Notes: a model not told the origin generated them from the sequence alone. DNA of 33,138 nucleotides from an uncultured Sphingomonas sp. (GCA_913776255.1 CAJYLV010000033.1:1-33138), one strand, 5' to 3'; shown: positions 24,871 to 32,415, counted from the stretch's first letter. Made by a program: numbers and translations.

Positions 24871-26274
24871 GTGTTCAAGGGGCTGAAGCCGATCGTCTAT
24901 GGAGGCCGCGAGGTCTGGCCGCTGGTGGAAGGGGGCAAGGGGGTTGCCGCCACCAATCACGCCTCGGCGGGCGCCTGGGCGGCGGCGGGCGGGATCGGGA
25001 CGGTCTCGGCGGTCAACGCGGACAGCTACGATCCCGACGGCAAGATCATCCCGCAGATTTATCGCGCGCTGACCCGGCGTGAGCGGCACGAGGAACTGAT
25101 CGCCTATGCGATCGAGGGCGCGGTGCAGCAGGTGCAGCGCGCGTGGGAGATCGCGGGCGGCAAGGGCGCGATCAACATCAACGTGCTGTGGGAGATGGGC
25201 GGCGCGCCGCGCGTGCTGCACGGCGTGCTGGAGCGGACGCGCGGGCTGGTGGCGGGCGTCACCTGCGGCGCGGGGATGCCGTACAAGCTCAGCGAGATCG
25301 CGGCGTCGTACAACGTCAACTACCTGCCGATCGTCAGCTCGGGCCGCGCGTTCCGCGCGCTGTGGAAGCGCGCCTATTCCAAGGCGAGCGAGTGGCTGGC
25401 GGCGGTCGTCTACGAGGACCCGTGGCTGGCGGGCGGGCACAACGGTTTGTCGAACGCCGAGGACCCGCTGAAGCCCGAGGACCCCTACCCGCGCGTCAAG
25501 GCGCTGCGCGAGACGATGCGCGAGGGCGGCATCCCCGACACCACCCCGATCGTGATGGCGGGCGGCGTCTGGTATCTGCGCGACTGGAACGAGTGGATCG
25601 ACAATCCCGAACTCGGGCAGATCGCCTTCCAGTACGGCACGCGCCCGCTGCTGACGCAGGAAAGCCCGATCCCCGAGGAGTGGAAGGCCAAGCTGACGCA
25701 GATCGAGGAAGGCGAGGTGCTGCTGCACCGTTTCTCGCCGACCGGTTTCTATTCGTCCGCGGTCCGCAACCCGTTCCTGCGCGCTCTCGAGGCGCGGTCT
25801 GAGCGGCAGATCGCCTTTTCGACGCAGGAAGCGGGCGACCATGTCTTCCAGCTCGACGTCGGGGTGAAGGGCAAGAACTTCTGGGTGACGCGCAACGACC
25901 TGCTGCGCGCGCGCGAATGGTTCGGCGCGGGCTTCACCGATGCGCTCAAGACTCCCGACAATACGCTCGTCTTCGTGACGCCGCAGGAGAAGAGCGAGAT
26001 CCGCAAGGACCAGGCCGATTGCATGGGCTGCCTCAGCCAGTGCCTGTTCTCGAGCTGGGCGGATACCGAGACCAACTCGACCGGGCGGCTCGCCGATCCG
26101 CGCAGCTTCTGCATCCAGAAGACGCTGCAGGACATCGCGCACGGCGGCGATACCGATGCGAACCTGATGTTCGCGGGGCATGCCGCGTATAATTTCAAGC
26201 GCGATCCCTTCTATTCGAACGGCTTCGTGCCGACGGTGAAGCAGCTCGTCGACCGCATCCTGACCGGCGACTGA
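24871..26274 (+). CDS. Nitronate-monooxygenase-like flavin oxidoreductase with C-terminal Cys cluster
   Basis: A 467-residue TIM-barrel flavoprotein resembling the nitronate monooxygenase/2-nitropropane dioxygenase family. N-terminal PIVYGGREVWPLVEGGKGV, GIGTVSAVNADSY, GVTCGAGMPYKL, NVNYLPIVSSGRAF and IVMAGGVWYLRDW are FMN-site regions. It is longer than classical family members (about 320-380), and the extra C-terminal part carries CMGCLSQC (Cys384, Cys387, Cys391) followed by Cys414, a spacing that looks like an Fe-S site. The GTG at 24871 is chosen because GGGA lies upstream and VFKGLKPIVYGG starts the conserved region; GTG 24853 is an alternative. The next gene overlaps by one base. Substrate uncertain. 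Confidence 0.85.
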   Translation: MFKGLKPIVYGGREVWPLVEGGKGVAATNHASAGAWAAAGGIGTVSAVNADSYDPDGKIIPQIYRALTRRERHEELIAYAIEGAVQQVQRAWEIAGGKGAININVLWEMGGAPRVLHGVLERTRGLVAGVTCGAGMPYKLSEIAASYNVNYLPIVSSGRAFRALWKRAYSKASEWLAAVVYEDPWLAGGHNGLSNAEDPLKPEDPYPRVKALRETMREGGIPDTTPIVMAGGVWYLRDWNEWIDNPELGQIAFQYGTRPLLTQESPIPEEWKAKLTQIEEGEVLLHRFSPTGFYSSAVRNPFLRALEARSERQIAFSTQEAGDHVFQLDVGVKGKNFWVTRNDLLRAREWFGAGFTDALKTPDNTLVFVTPQEKSEIRKDQADCMGCLSQCLFSSWADTETNSTGRLADPRSFCIQKTLQDIAHGGDTDANLMFAGHAAYNFKRDPFYSNGFVPTVKQLVDRILTGD

Positions 26275-26723
26275 TGTTCGACGCGGCGCTGGCGCAAGTA
26301 GCGACGGCGCTGCGTTCGGCGCGCGATCCGTGGTGGGTGATCGGCAGCGCAGCGGTGCGGCTGCACGGCGGCGCAACGTCGGTGGCCGACATCGACGTGC
26401 TGACGAGTGCGCGCGACGCGGAGCGGTTGCTCGCGACATGGCCGGGCAAGGTGACGATCGGCGGCGCAAGCGCGCGGTTCCGGTCGCATCCGTTCGCGCG
26501 GCTGGACGGTGCGGCCTTGCCCGTCGAAGTGATGGCCGATCTCGAACTTTGCACCGCGACCGGCTGGCAGCCGGTGCGGCCTGTGACGCGCGTCGCGCGC
26601 GGGGACGTTTTCGTCCCCGATCGTGACGAGTTGCGCGCGATCCTGCGGGCGTTCGGACGCGAAAAGGATTTGGCACGCGCGGCCTTGCTGAACCCGCCGG
26701 GCGCGCGATCGGGCGATGGCTGA
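26274..26723 (+). CDS. Nucleotidyltransferase-fold protein
   Basis: A 149-residue protein with the minimal nucleotidyltransferase signature: WWVIGSAAVRLHGG (Gly24-Ser25) followed by ATSVADIDVLTS with the metal-binding Asp39 and Asp41. A later acidic residue near VEVMADLELC could supply the third carboxylate. The size and motif resemble stand-alone nucleotidyltransferases of the MNT/AbiEii-like superfamily, but no HEPN or AbiEi antitoxin partner gene is adjacent, so a toxin role is not supported. TGATG overlap with the flavin oxidoreductase gene suggests translational coupling and perhaps a shared pathway. Function unknown. Confidence 0.78.
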   Translation: MFDAALAQVATALRSARDPWWVIGSAAVRLHGGATSVADIDVLTSARDAERLLATWPGKVTIGGASARFRSHPFARLDGAALPVEVMADLELCTATGWQPVRPVTRVARGDVFVPDRDELRAILRAFGREKDLARAALLNPPGARSGDG

Positions 26724-26778
26724 AGCCGGGCGCGGGCCGGTGCGCGAATGACGTCGTTCCTTCATACCGGCAGGCTGC

Positions 26779-26784
26779 TATAAT
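26779..26784 (+). promoter_or_regulatory. Consensus -10 box for a leaderless beta-lactamase transcript
   Basis: TATAAT lies exactly six bases before the ATG at 26791, so transcription would begin at or next to the start codon. No Shine-Dalgarno sequence is present between them. The -35 region at suitable spacing (about 26755-26762, CGTTCCTT) is a poor match to TTGAC. Perfect TATAAT by chance is rare in this GC-rich DNA. Confidence 0.55.
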
Positions 26785-26790
26785 TCGACG

Positions 26791-27666
26791 ATGAGCAGCC
26801 TCTTTCATCGACGTCATCTTCTGCTGGGCGGCGCGGCCACGCTGATCGGCGCGGGGCCGCGGGAGGAGTCCGTCACCGCGGCGCTGCGCGACCTCGAACG
26901 CCGTTCAGGTGGCCGGCTCGGGGTCGGCATCGTCGACACCGCGCGCGGTACGGCGCAGGGCTGGCGGCAGCACGAGCGCTTCACGCAGGCCAGTTCGTTC
27001 AAGCTGTCCCTGGCGGCGCTGGTCCTCGCCGAGGCGGAGCGCGGCCGGCTCGCGCTCAGCGACGAGCTGCGCTGGTCGCGGGGCGACCTGCTTCCGCACA
27101 GCCCGGTCACTGCCGCGACCGCCAGCGGGGCGCTGTCGATCCGCGAGCTGGCGCGCGCCGCGGTGGTCACCAGCGACAATACTGCCGCCAACGTCCTGCT
27201 GCGCAGGATCGGCGGCCCGGCGCGCGTGACCGCCTTCTGGCGCGCGACCGGCGACCGCATCAGCCGCCTCGACCGCTACGAGCCCGAGCTGAACGTGACG
27301 CCGCCGGGGACGACCCTCGATACGACCACCCCGGCGGCGATGGCGGCGACCGTCGCCAGGCTGGTGCGCGGCACCGTGCTCCGGCCGGCGAGCCGCGCCC
27401 TGCTCGGCGACTGGATGATCGCCGCGGAGACCGGACGACAGCGGCTCCGCGCCGGCTTTCCGGGCGACTGGCGGGCGGGCGACAAGACCGGCACCGGCGG
27501 CGGGGCGGGGCACCTGATCTTCGTCGACCTCGCGTTCGCCGCGCCGCGTGGCCGCGCGCCGCTGATCGTTAGCGCCTATTTCGAACCGCCAGCGGCGATG
27601 CCGTCGGCGGACGCCGAGGCGGTGCTGGCAGCGGTGGGGCGGATCGCCGCGGGGATTGCGGGATAG
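26791..27666 (+). CDS. bla: Class A beta-lactamase
   Basis: A 291-residue serine beta-lactamase that hydrolyses beta-lactams in the periplasm. All four class A motifs are present: Ser68-S-F-Lys71 (SxxK), Ser128-Asp129-Asn130 (SDN), Glu164-P-E-L-Asn168 (equivalent to the ExxLN omega loop, Ambler Glu166), and Lys232-Thr-Gly. The supporting segment DTTTPAAMAA is also typical. The N-terminus, MSSLFHRRHLLLGGAATLIG, has a twin arginine plus hydrophobic stretch suggesting Tat export. Length is normal. The usual STFK is SSFK here. Spectrum cannot be predicted from sequence. No ampR-type regulator lies beside it; a TATAAT box sits six bases ahead of the ATG. Its chromosomal setting suggests an intrinsic gene rather than an acquired one. 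Confidence 0.94.
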   Translation: MSSLFHRRHLLLGGAATLIGAGPREESVTAALRDLERRSGGRLGVGIVDTARGTAQGWRQHERFTQASSFKLSLAALVLAEAERGRLALSDELRWSRGDLLPHSPVTAATASGALSIRELARAAVVTSDNTAANVLLRRIGGPARVTAFWRATGDRISRLDRYEPELNVTPPGTTLDTTTPAAMAATVARLVRGTVLRPASRALLGDWMIAAETGRQRLRAGFPGDWRAGDKTGTGGGAGHLIFVDLAFAAPRGRAPLIVSAYFEPPAAMPSADAEAVLAAVGRIAAGIAG

Positions 27667-27690
27667 GGCGGGAGAACGTCAACTTGATCC

Positions 27691-27765
27691 GTCATTGCGA
27701 GCGTAGCGAAGCAATCCAGAGCGTCCTGGTCCGGCTCTGGATTGCTTCGCTGCGCTCGCAATGAC
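27691..27765. repeat. Family B palindromic repeat, copy 1
   Basis: GTCATTGCGAGCGTAGCGAA and its inverse (TTCGCTGCGCTCGCAATGAC) form long arms that continue through GCAATCCAGAG/CTCTGGATTGC, with a loop GCGTCCTGGTCCGG. The copy at 32308-32382 has the reverse-complement loop, so the two are in opposite orientation. It lies between the convergent bla and lipoprotein genes. Confidence 0.9.
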
Positions 27766-27836
27766 AATCGAGATGGTCGACTTCGTGCCCCCATGATCTG
27801 GCGCCGGTCGGCGTTCGACGATCAGCTGCCATCCGT

Positions 27837-27914
27837 CGTCATTCCGGATCCGATCCAGCGTTTCGCTACCCGCGGGGGCAAGAAGCGGGATCCCGGATCA
27901 AGTCCGGGATGACG
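27837..27914. repeat. Family A palindromic repeat, copy 4 (decayed left arm)
   Basis: The right arm AAGCGGGATCCCGGATCAAG and following TCCGGGATGACG matches the other copies well; the left arm CGTCATTCCGGATCCGATCC has several changes. It lies 71 bases after a family B element. In this 384-base gap, nothing else than the two repeats and a terminator-like hairpin is visible. Confidence 0.8.
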
Positions 27915-27992
27915 CATCGTCAAGGGTCCAGTGAGCCAAGACTGGCGCTTCATCTGACACCGATCTCGACTCTCGCGCCTTCGGAAAGCACA

Positions 27993-28024
27993 ACGGCGCG
28001 CCGCCCGGCGGGGTGACGCGCCGT
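27993..28024 (-). terminator. Probable terminator of the glycine-zipper lipoprotein gene
   Basis: ACGGCGCG (27993-28000) pairs with CGCGCCGT (28017-28024); an inner CCGCC/GGCGG stem (28001-28011) gives a branched structure. It starts 26 bases after the stop of the minus-strand lipoprotein gene. The strand exits into TGTGCTTTCC, a poor T-run. Confidence 0.5.
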
Positions 28025-28050
28025 CAAGGTCGTCGATCCGGCGCGCTGCG

Positions 28051-28242
28051 TCAGTCGACGACGGTGCCCACCACCGCGCCGCCGACGCCGCCGACCGCCG
28101 CGCCCTTCTCGACGCTGCCGCCGGTCGCCGCCGCGACACCCGCGCCGCCCGCGCCGCCGATCGCCGCGCCGCGCAGCGTCGAGCAGGCCGAGGTCGACAC
28201 CGCCGCGGCGACAAGCAGGGCGGAAAGTGCGATCTTCTTCAT
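28051..28242 (-). CDS. Small glycine-zipper lipoprotein (OsmB-like)
   Basis: A 63-residue predicted lipoprotein. The signal peptide MKKIALSALLVAAAVSTSAC ends in Cys20, preceded by STSA, an acceptable though not ideal lipobox. The mature part alternates Gly-rich helical segments (GAAIGGAGGAGVAAATGG and GAAVGGVGGAVVGTVVD), the pattern of glycine-zipper envelope proteins such as OsmB. GGAG lies 8 bases before the ATG. It should sit in the inner or outer membrane. Function is inferred only from composition; OsmB-type proteins are linked to osmotic stress in E. coli. It is divergent from the 58-residue gene at 28424, with a 181-base gap that must hold both promoters. Confidence 0.82.
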   Translation of the reverse strand: MKKIALSALLVAAAVSTSACSTLRGAAIGGAGGAGVAAATGGSVEKGAAVGGVGGAVVGTVVD

Positions 28243-28423
28243 GGAAAAGCTCCGGTTTTTGAATGAATGGCGGCTTAATGCAGCGCAGGGAGCGGCGGTT
28301 CCGACCAGACATGCTTCGTAACGCATCGCGCCGCCGCGACACAGTTTGCGACGGGGCAACGCACCCGACACAAGCGCGCAACCTCGGACGGTCAGAGCAA
28401 TATGGCCTTGCCGGAGAACCCCG

Positions 28424-28600
28424 ATGCCGCACGATCGTCACGCCGCCTATCATGCCGACCGCGCCCGCGGCGAAGCCGTCCGCGCGATCAGCGCCGCCAC
28501 GCCGGACGCGGCGGCGATCCACCAGGAGCTGTGCCTGCGCTACAGCGGGCGCGTGATCGCCGCGCTGATCCTCGGCGCGGTGGGGAAGGGGATGGAATAG
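28424..28600 (+). CDS. Small conserved-looking protein, unknown function
   Basis: A 58-residue soluble protein beginning MPHDRHAAYHADRARGE. An Ala/Asp/His-rich helical first half (RAISAATPDAAAIHQELCLR) leads to a short hydrophobic end (VIAALILGAVGKGME). The ATG is preceded by CCGGAGAACCCCG, a good ribosome-binding site, and the frame has third-position G/C bias like its neighbours. Sphingomonads often carry small proteins of similar composition, but I do not recognise a named family. It is convergent with the 2-hydroxyacid dehydrogenase gene. Confidence 0.62.
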   Translation: MPHDRHAAYHADRARGEAVRAISAATPDAAAIHQELCLRYSGRVIAALILGAVGKGME

Positions 28601-28648
28601 CCGTCGCCGCCCCGACTCCGGTTCACTGCGCCGGGGTGAACGCGCGCG

Positions 28649-29647
28649 TCACGCCCAGCCTTCGAGCACCTGATCGGGCGGGCGGTGGCCGTCGGCCCAC
28701 ATGCGGATGTTGGCGATCACCTTCTCGCCCGACGCGACGCGTCCCTCCCAGGTCGCCGAGCCCATGTGCGGGGTCATCACCACGTTCGGCAGCGCGAGCA
28801 GCCGCGGGTCGATCTCGGGTTCGTGCCGCCAGACGTCGAGCCCGGCGCCGGCGAGCCGGCCATTCTCCAGCGCGTCGACCAGCGCATCCTCGTCGAGGAT
28901 CCCGCCGCGGCTGGCGTTAATGACATAGACGTGCGGGCGCAACAACGCGATGCGCCGCGCGTCGATCAGGTCGCGGCTGTCGGCGTTGAGCGGGGTGTGG
29001 AGCGTCAGGATGTCGATCGCGCCGAGCAGCTCGTCGAGGTTCGGGTGCCAGACCGCGTTCAGCTCCGCCTCGACCACCTTCGGCAAGCGGTGACGGTTGT
29101 GGTAGTGGATCGACAGTCCGAAGGCGCGCGCACGCCGCGCCACCGCCTGGCCGATCCGCCCCATGCCGACGATCCCCAGCGCCTTGCCGCCGATCCGGTA
29201 GCCCAGCATTCCGCCCGGGCTCCACCCCTTCCACGCGCCGGCGCGCACCAGTTTCTCGCCCTCCGCCAGCCGCCGCGGCACCGAGACGATCAGCGCCATC
29301 GTCATGTCGGCGGTGTCCTCGGTGAGCACGCCGGGGGTGTTGGTGACGATGACGCCGCGCGCGCGCGCCGCCTTCAGGTCGATATGGTTCACGCCCGCCC
29401 CGAAATTGGCGATCAGCCGCAGGCGCGGACCTGCATCCGCGATCAACCCGGCATCGATCGTGTCGGTGACCGCGGGCACCAGCACGTCGCAGTCCGCCAT
29501 CGCGGCGGCGAGCGCGGCGCGCGACAGCGGCACGTCGTCGGCATTGCCGGTGACCTCGAACAATTCGTCCAGTCGCCGCATCACGACGTCGGGGAGCGCC
29601 CGCGTCACGATCACCTTGGGATGGGCGCAGCGTCGCGTATCGGCCAT
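28649..29647 (-). CDS. D-2-hydroxyacid dehydrogenase (glyoxylate/hydroxypyruvate reductase-like)
   Basis: A 332-residue NAD(P)H-dependent 2-hydroxyacid dehydrogenase. The Rossmann motif GIVGMGRIGQAVARRA places Gly161, Gly163 and Gly166; the residues after beta-2 (HYHNRHRLPK) include Asn/Arg rather than Asp, pointing to NADPH. Catalytic Arg247 (INASRGG), Glu276 (DVWRHEPEI) and His294 (TPHMGSAT) are all present. ANFGAGVNHIDL is typical of glyoxylate reductases of the GhrB/GyaR type, though formate or phosphoglycerate substrates cannot be excluded. The start at 29647 (MADTRRCAHPKVIVTRALP) is chosen by family length; the ribosome-binding site is weak. It is divergent from the SH3 gene. Confidence 0.92.
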   Translation of the reverse strand: MADTRRCAHPKVIVTRALPDVVMRRLDELFEVTGNADDVPLSRAALAAAMADCDVLVPAVTDTIDAGLIADAGPRLRLIANFGAGVNHIDLKAARARGVIVTNTPGVLTEDTADMTMALIVSVPRRLAEGEKLVRAGAWKGWSPGGMLGYRIGGKALGIVGMGRIGQAVARRARAFGLSIHYHNRHRLPKVVEAELNAVWHPNLDELLGAIDILTLHTPLNADSRDLIDARRIALLRPHVYVINASRGGILDEDALVDALENGRLAGAGLDVWRHEPEIDPRLLALPNVVMTPHMGSATWEGRVASGEKVIANIRMWADGHRPPDQVLEGWA

Positions 29648-29738
29648 GCACGCGGCTTGGCGAAGCCGTGCGCATGCGTCAACGGTTGATGCGGCAGGCT
29701 CCGCTTGGCTACAGGGCGAAGATAACCAGAGGGCGGAA

Positions 29739-30233
29739 GTGAACAGGGACCATCTCACGATCGTGGCAGCGGCGGCGGCAATGGCGCTGCTCGTCCCCGT
29801 GCCCGCCGCGGCGGACAGCGAGCCGAAGAAGCCGCCCTTCACCGGTTCGATCGCCGCCTCGCGCGCGCGGATGCGCACCGGGCCAGGACGCAATTTCCCG
29901 GCGAGCTGGATCTATGTCCGCGCCGATTTGCCGGTGCGGGTGCTCGAGGCGTTCAAGGAATGGCGCCGCGTCGAGGATCCCGACGGGACGCAGGGGTGGA
30001 TGCTCAACGCGTTGCTCAGCAGCCGCCGCACCGCGATCGTGCGCGGGACCGAGCCGGCCGAGCTGCGCGACCGCCCCGGCGGGCCGACGATCGTGTGGCG
30101 GGTGCAGCCGGGCGTGGTCGGGCGCGTCAACCGCTGCGGCAACGGCTGGTGCCGGTTCGACGTGAAGGGGCAGGCGGGGTTCATCCAGACCGACCGGATC
30201 TGGGGTGTCGAGGCGACGGAGCAAGTGCCATGA
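29739..30233 (+). CDS. Exported SH3-domain protein
   Basis: A 164-residue protein starting at a GTG (VNRDHLTIVAAAAAMALLVP), with a signal peptide ending near AAA25 and a periplasmic bacterial SH3-like domain of the pfam06347 type common in alphaproteobacteria. Conserved segments: SRARMRTGPGRNFPASWIY (41-59), LPVRVLEAFKEWRRVEDPDG and GWMLNALLSSRRTAIV; a second SH3-like half continues through ELRDRPGG and WCRFDVKGQAGFI. Cys133 and Cys138 could form a disulfide. The start follows GAGGGCGGAA. Its stop overlaps the nadC ATG (ATGA). The role is probably envelope or peptidoglycan related (inference). Confidence 0.85.
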   Translation: MNRDHLTIVAAAAAMALLVPVPAAADSEPKKPPFTGSIAASRARMRTGPGRNFPASWIYVRADLPVRVLEAFKEWRRVEDPDGTQGWMLNALLSSRRTAIVRGTEPAELRDRPGGPTIVWRVQPGVVGRVNRCGNGWCRFDVKGQAGFIQTDRIWGVEATEQVP

Positions 30234-31075
30234 CCTTCACGCTCGACGGGTTCGATCTCGACGCGTTCGTCGCCGCGACGCTCGCCGAGGACCTGGGCGA
30301 GGGCGGCGACGTCACCTCCGCGGCGGTGATCCCGGCCGCGGCGCGGTTCGAGGCGGTGATGGACAGCCGCGACGCGATCACGGTCTGCGGGCTGGAGATC
30401 GCGGCGGCGTTCTTCCGGCATCTCGATCCGGCGGCGCAGGTCACGTCGCTGGTGGAGGACGGCGACCGTGTCGCGCCCGGCACCGCGCTGCTGCGCGTCA
30501 CCGGCAACGCGCGCGCGCTACTGACCGCCGAGCGGTCGGCGCTCAACACCGTCCAGCATTTGTCGGGTATTGCGACGCTGACCGCGGCCTATGTCGCGGC
30601 GATCGCCGACAGCGGCGCGACGCTGCTCGACACGCGCAAGACGATTCCCGGCCTGCGGCGGCTCGAGAAATATGCGACGCGCACCGGCGGCGCGCAGAAC
30701 CATCGCATGGGGCTGTGGGACGCGGCGATGATCAAGGACAATCACGTCGCGGTGGCGGGCGGGGTCGGCCCGGCGGCGGCGCTGGCGAAGGCCGCGGGGA
30801 TCGCGACGATCATCGTCGAGGTCGACCGCGTCGACCAGATCGAGCCAGCCATCGCCGCGGGCGCCACGCATCTCTTGCTCGACAACATGCCGCCCGACAT
30901 GCTGCGCACGGCGGTGACGATCGTCGCGGGTCGGGTGCCGACCGAGGCGTCGGGCGGGGTCACGCTGGCGACGATCGGCGCGATCGCACGCAGCGGCGTG
31001 CGTTACGTCAGCGTCGGGCGGATCACCCAGTCGGCTCCCGCCGCCGACATCGGGCTGGACTTTGCAGAGCTATGA
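30230..31075 (+). CDS. nadC: Nicotinate-nucleotide diphosphorylase (carboxylating)
   Basis: A 281-residue quinolinate phosphoribosyltransferase that makes nicotinate mononucleotide in NAD de novo synthesis. Diagnostic segments: EDLGEGGDVTS, ERSALNTVQHLSGIAT (101-116), LDTRKTIPGLRRLEKYA (133-149), GGAQNHRMGLWD and IKDNHVAV (168-175), the phosphoribosyl-pyrophosphate and quinolinate contacts, and LLLDNM, GGVTLATIGAIA, RYVSVGRITQSAP in the barrel. Length is normal. nadA and nadB are not in the window. Its ATG overlaps the SH3 stop and its TGA overlaps the next gene's ATG, so all are coupled. Confidence 0.97.
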   Translation: MTFTLDGFDLDAFVAATLAEDLGEGGDVTSAAVIPAAARFEAVMDSRDAITVCGLEIAAAFFRHLDPAAQVTSLVEDGDRVAPGTALLRVTGNARALLTAERSALNTVQHLSGIATLTAAYVAAIADSGATLLDTRKTIPGLRRLEKYATRTGGAQNHRMGLWDAAMIKDNHVAVAGGVGPAAALAKAAGIATIIVEVDRVDQIEPAIAAGATHLLLDNMPPDMLRTAVTIVAGRVPTEASGGVTLATIGAIARSGVRYVSVGRITQSAPAADIGLDFAEL

Positions 31076-31575
31076 GCGAGCGCAGGAAGAAGACGGTTAC
31101 GCCGGTGGAGAAAGGGTCGCCGCTGGCGTTCTTCGGGGCGGACGGCCGCCCGCCGTCGATCGTGCGGTTCGAGCGGCTGTATCTCGCGTCGTTCGTCGTG
31201 TCGCTGATCGGCTGGGCGGTCAGCTGGCAGCAGACCGCCGACCGGCTGGCGATCGATCCCAAGACCGCAGGCTATACCTGGCTGTTGCCGGCGGCGTTGC
31301 TGCTGAGCTGCGCGATCGCGCTGACCCTGTGGTATCTGGTCGCGCGCCGCGCCAGTCTCGCCGCCAAATGGGTGGTGACGATCCTGACCGGACTGGCGGC
31401 GGTGCGCTTCGCGATCAACCTGCTGGTTGTGGCGCGCGGCAAGGTTCCGGTGCTGGCGCTGTTGCTATCGGCGGCGATCCTGGTGCTCGGCGTCGCGGCG
31501 GTTGTCCATCTGTTCAGGCCGGACGCGCGGCTGTGGTTCGGCGAGGGGCTGGAGCCCGAGGAAGAAGAAGCATGA
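31072..31575 (+). CDS. Four-helix inner-membrane protein, unknown function
   Basis: A 167-residue membrane protein with a charged cytoplasmic N-terminus (MSERRKKTVTPVEKG), four hydrophobic helices at about 36-54, 70-91, 98-120 and 126-148, and an acidic tail LEPEEEEA. I do not recognise a named family; short four-helix proteins like this are seen in sphingomonads. It starts inside the nadC stop (ATGA) and overlaps the RNase T2 ATG in the same way, so it is translationally coupled to both. A topology with both ends inside is likely from the Arg/Lys distribution. Confidence 0.82.
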   Translation: MSERRKKTVTPVEKGSPLAFFGADGRPPSIVRFERLYLASFVVSLIGWAVSWQQTADRLAIDPKTAGYTWLLPAALLLSCAIALTLWYLVARRASLAAKWVVTILTGLAAVRFAINLLVVARGKVPVLALLLSAAILVLGVAAVVHLFRPDARLWFGEGLEPEEEEA

Positions 31576-32297
31576 CGATGATGATGAAGCGCGTGACGAT
31601 GCTGGGCGCGCTGGCCGCGATCGCGACGCCGGGCGTGGCGGCGGCGCAGGCGCTGTCGTGCGCGATCCCGACCGATCTGCCGCGGCCGCGCCCCGATCTG
31701 CCCTCGGCGAGCCAGCCGGTCCGGCGCCTGCCGATCGGCAGCTACACGCTCGCGATCAGCTGGAGCCCCGAATATTGCCGCACCAGCGGCGACCGCCCGA
31801 CCGCGCGGTTCCAATGCGGGGGCAGCAACCGCTTCGGCTTCGTGCTGCACGGGCTGTGGCCGGACGGGGTGGGGAAGGACTGGCCGCAATATTGCCGCGC
31901 GACGCCGATCCTGTCGCGGCAGGTGATCCGCCGCCACGTCTGCACCACGCCGTCGCCGCAGCTGCTCCAGCACGAATGGTCGAAGCACGGCACCTGCATG
32001 GCCGGCTATACGCCGGAGCGGTATTTCACGAAATCGAACGCGATGTTCCATGCGCTGCGCTTCCCCGACATGGCGCGGCTGGCGCAGACGCCGCTGACCG
32101 CGGGGCGGCTGGCGGAGACAATCGCCGCCGCCAATCCGGGGCTGCGCGCCGACATGATGCGCGTCACGGGGACCAAGGGCGGGGCGCTCGACGAGGTGTG
32201 GCTCTGCACTGACAAGCGCTTCCGCTACACACGCTGCCCCGCGCATCAGGGCGGGCTCGACCCGGCAGCGCGGATTACGATAACGCCGCTGCGATAG
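31572..32297 (+). CDS. Secreted RNase T2
   Basis: A 241-residue T2-family endoribonuclease with an N-terminal signal peptide (MMMKRVTMLGALAAIATPGV, cut near AAA25). The two catalytic sites are FVLHGLWPDG (His93) and QHEWSKHGTCM (His134, Glu135, His139), the classical CAS I and CAS II motifs. Eight or so cysteines suggest disulfides in the periplasm. T2 RNases cleave single-stranded RNA, often for phosphate or nucleoside scavenging. Several closely spaced ATGs occur at the start; the first, at 31572, overlaps the previous stop. Placement beside nadC may indicate a shared nucleotide-salvage theme (inference). Confidence 0.94.
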   Translation: MTMMMKRVTMLGALAAIATPGVAAAQALSCAIPTDLPRPRPDLPSASQPVRRLPIGSYTLAISWSPEYCRTSGDRPTARFQCGGSNRFGFVLHGLWPDGVGKDWPQYCRATPILSRQVIRRHVCTTPSPQLLQHEWSKHGTCMAGYTPERYFTKSNAMFHALRFPDMARLAQTPLTAGRLAETIAAANPGLRADMMRVTGTKGGALDEVWLCTDKRFRYTRCPAHQGGLDPAARITITPLR

Positions 32298-32307
32298 GCG
32301 AAGTTTC

Positions 32308-32382
32308 GTCATTGCGAGGGTAGCGAAGCAATCCAGGGCCGGATCAGGACGCCCTGGATTGCTTCGCTACGCTCGCAATGAC
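32308..32382. repeat. Family B palindromic repeat, copy 2 (inverted)
   Basis: Arms GTCATTGCGAGGGTAGCGAA and TTCGCTACGCTCGCAATGAC continue through GCAATCCAGGGC/GCCCTGGATTGC, with loop CGGATCAGGAC. Compared with 27691-27765 the loop is reversed. It starts 11 bases after the RNase T2 stop. Confidence 0.9.
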
Positions 32383-32415
32383 GGCCTGAAGGCAGCCGCG
32401 ACCCGATCCACCATC

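Noticed and set aside
26274..26723. Toxin-antitoxin or AbiE-type defence module
   Set aside because: The nucleotidyltransferase motif is there, but no HEPN protein or AbiEi antitoxin is adjacent.
24847..26817. Minus-strand open frame of 656 codons
   Set aside because: It is antisense to the nitronate-monooxygenase-like gene and its NTase neighbour; composition is that of a mirror frame.
28621..28641. Hairpin GTTCAC/GTGAAC between the 58-residue gene and the dehydrogenase
   Set aside because: The stem is only 6 bp with a 9-base loop and no T-run, which is easily found by chance.
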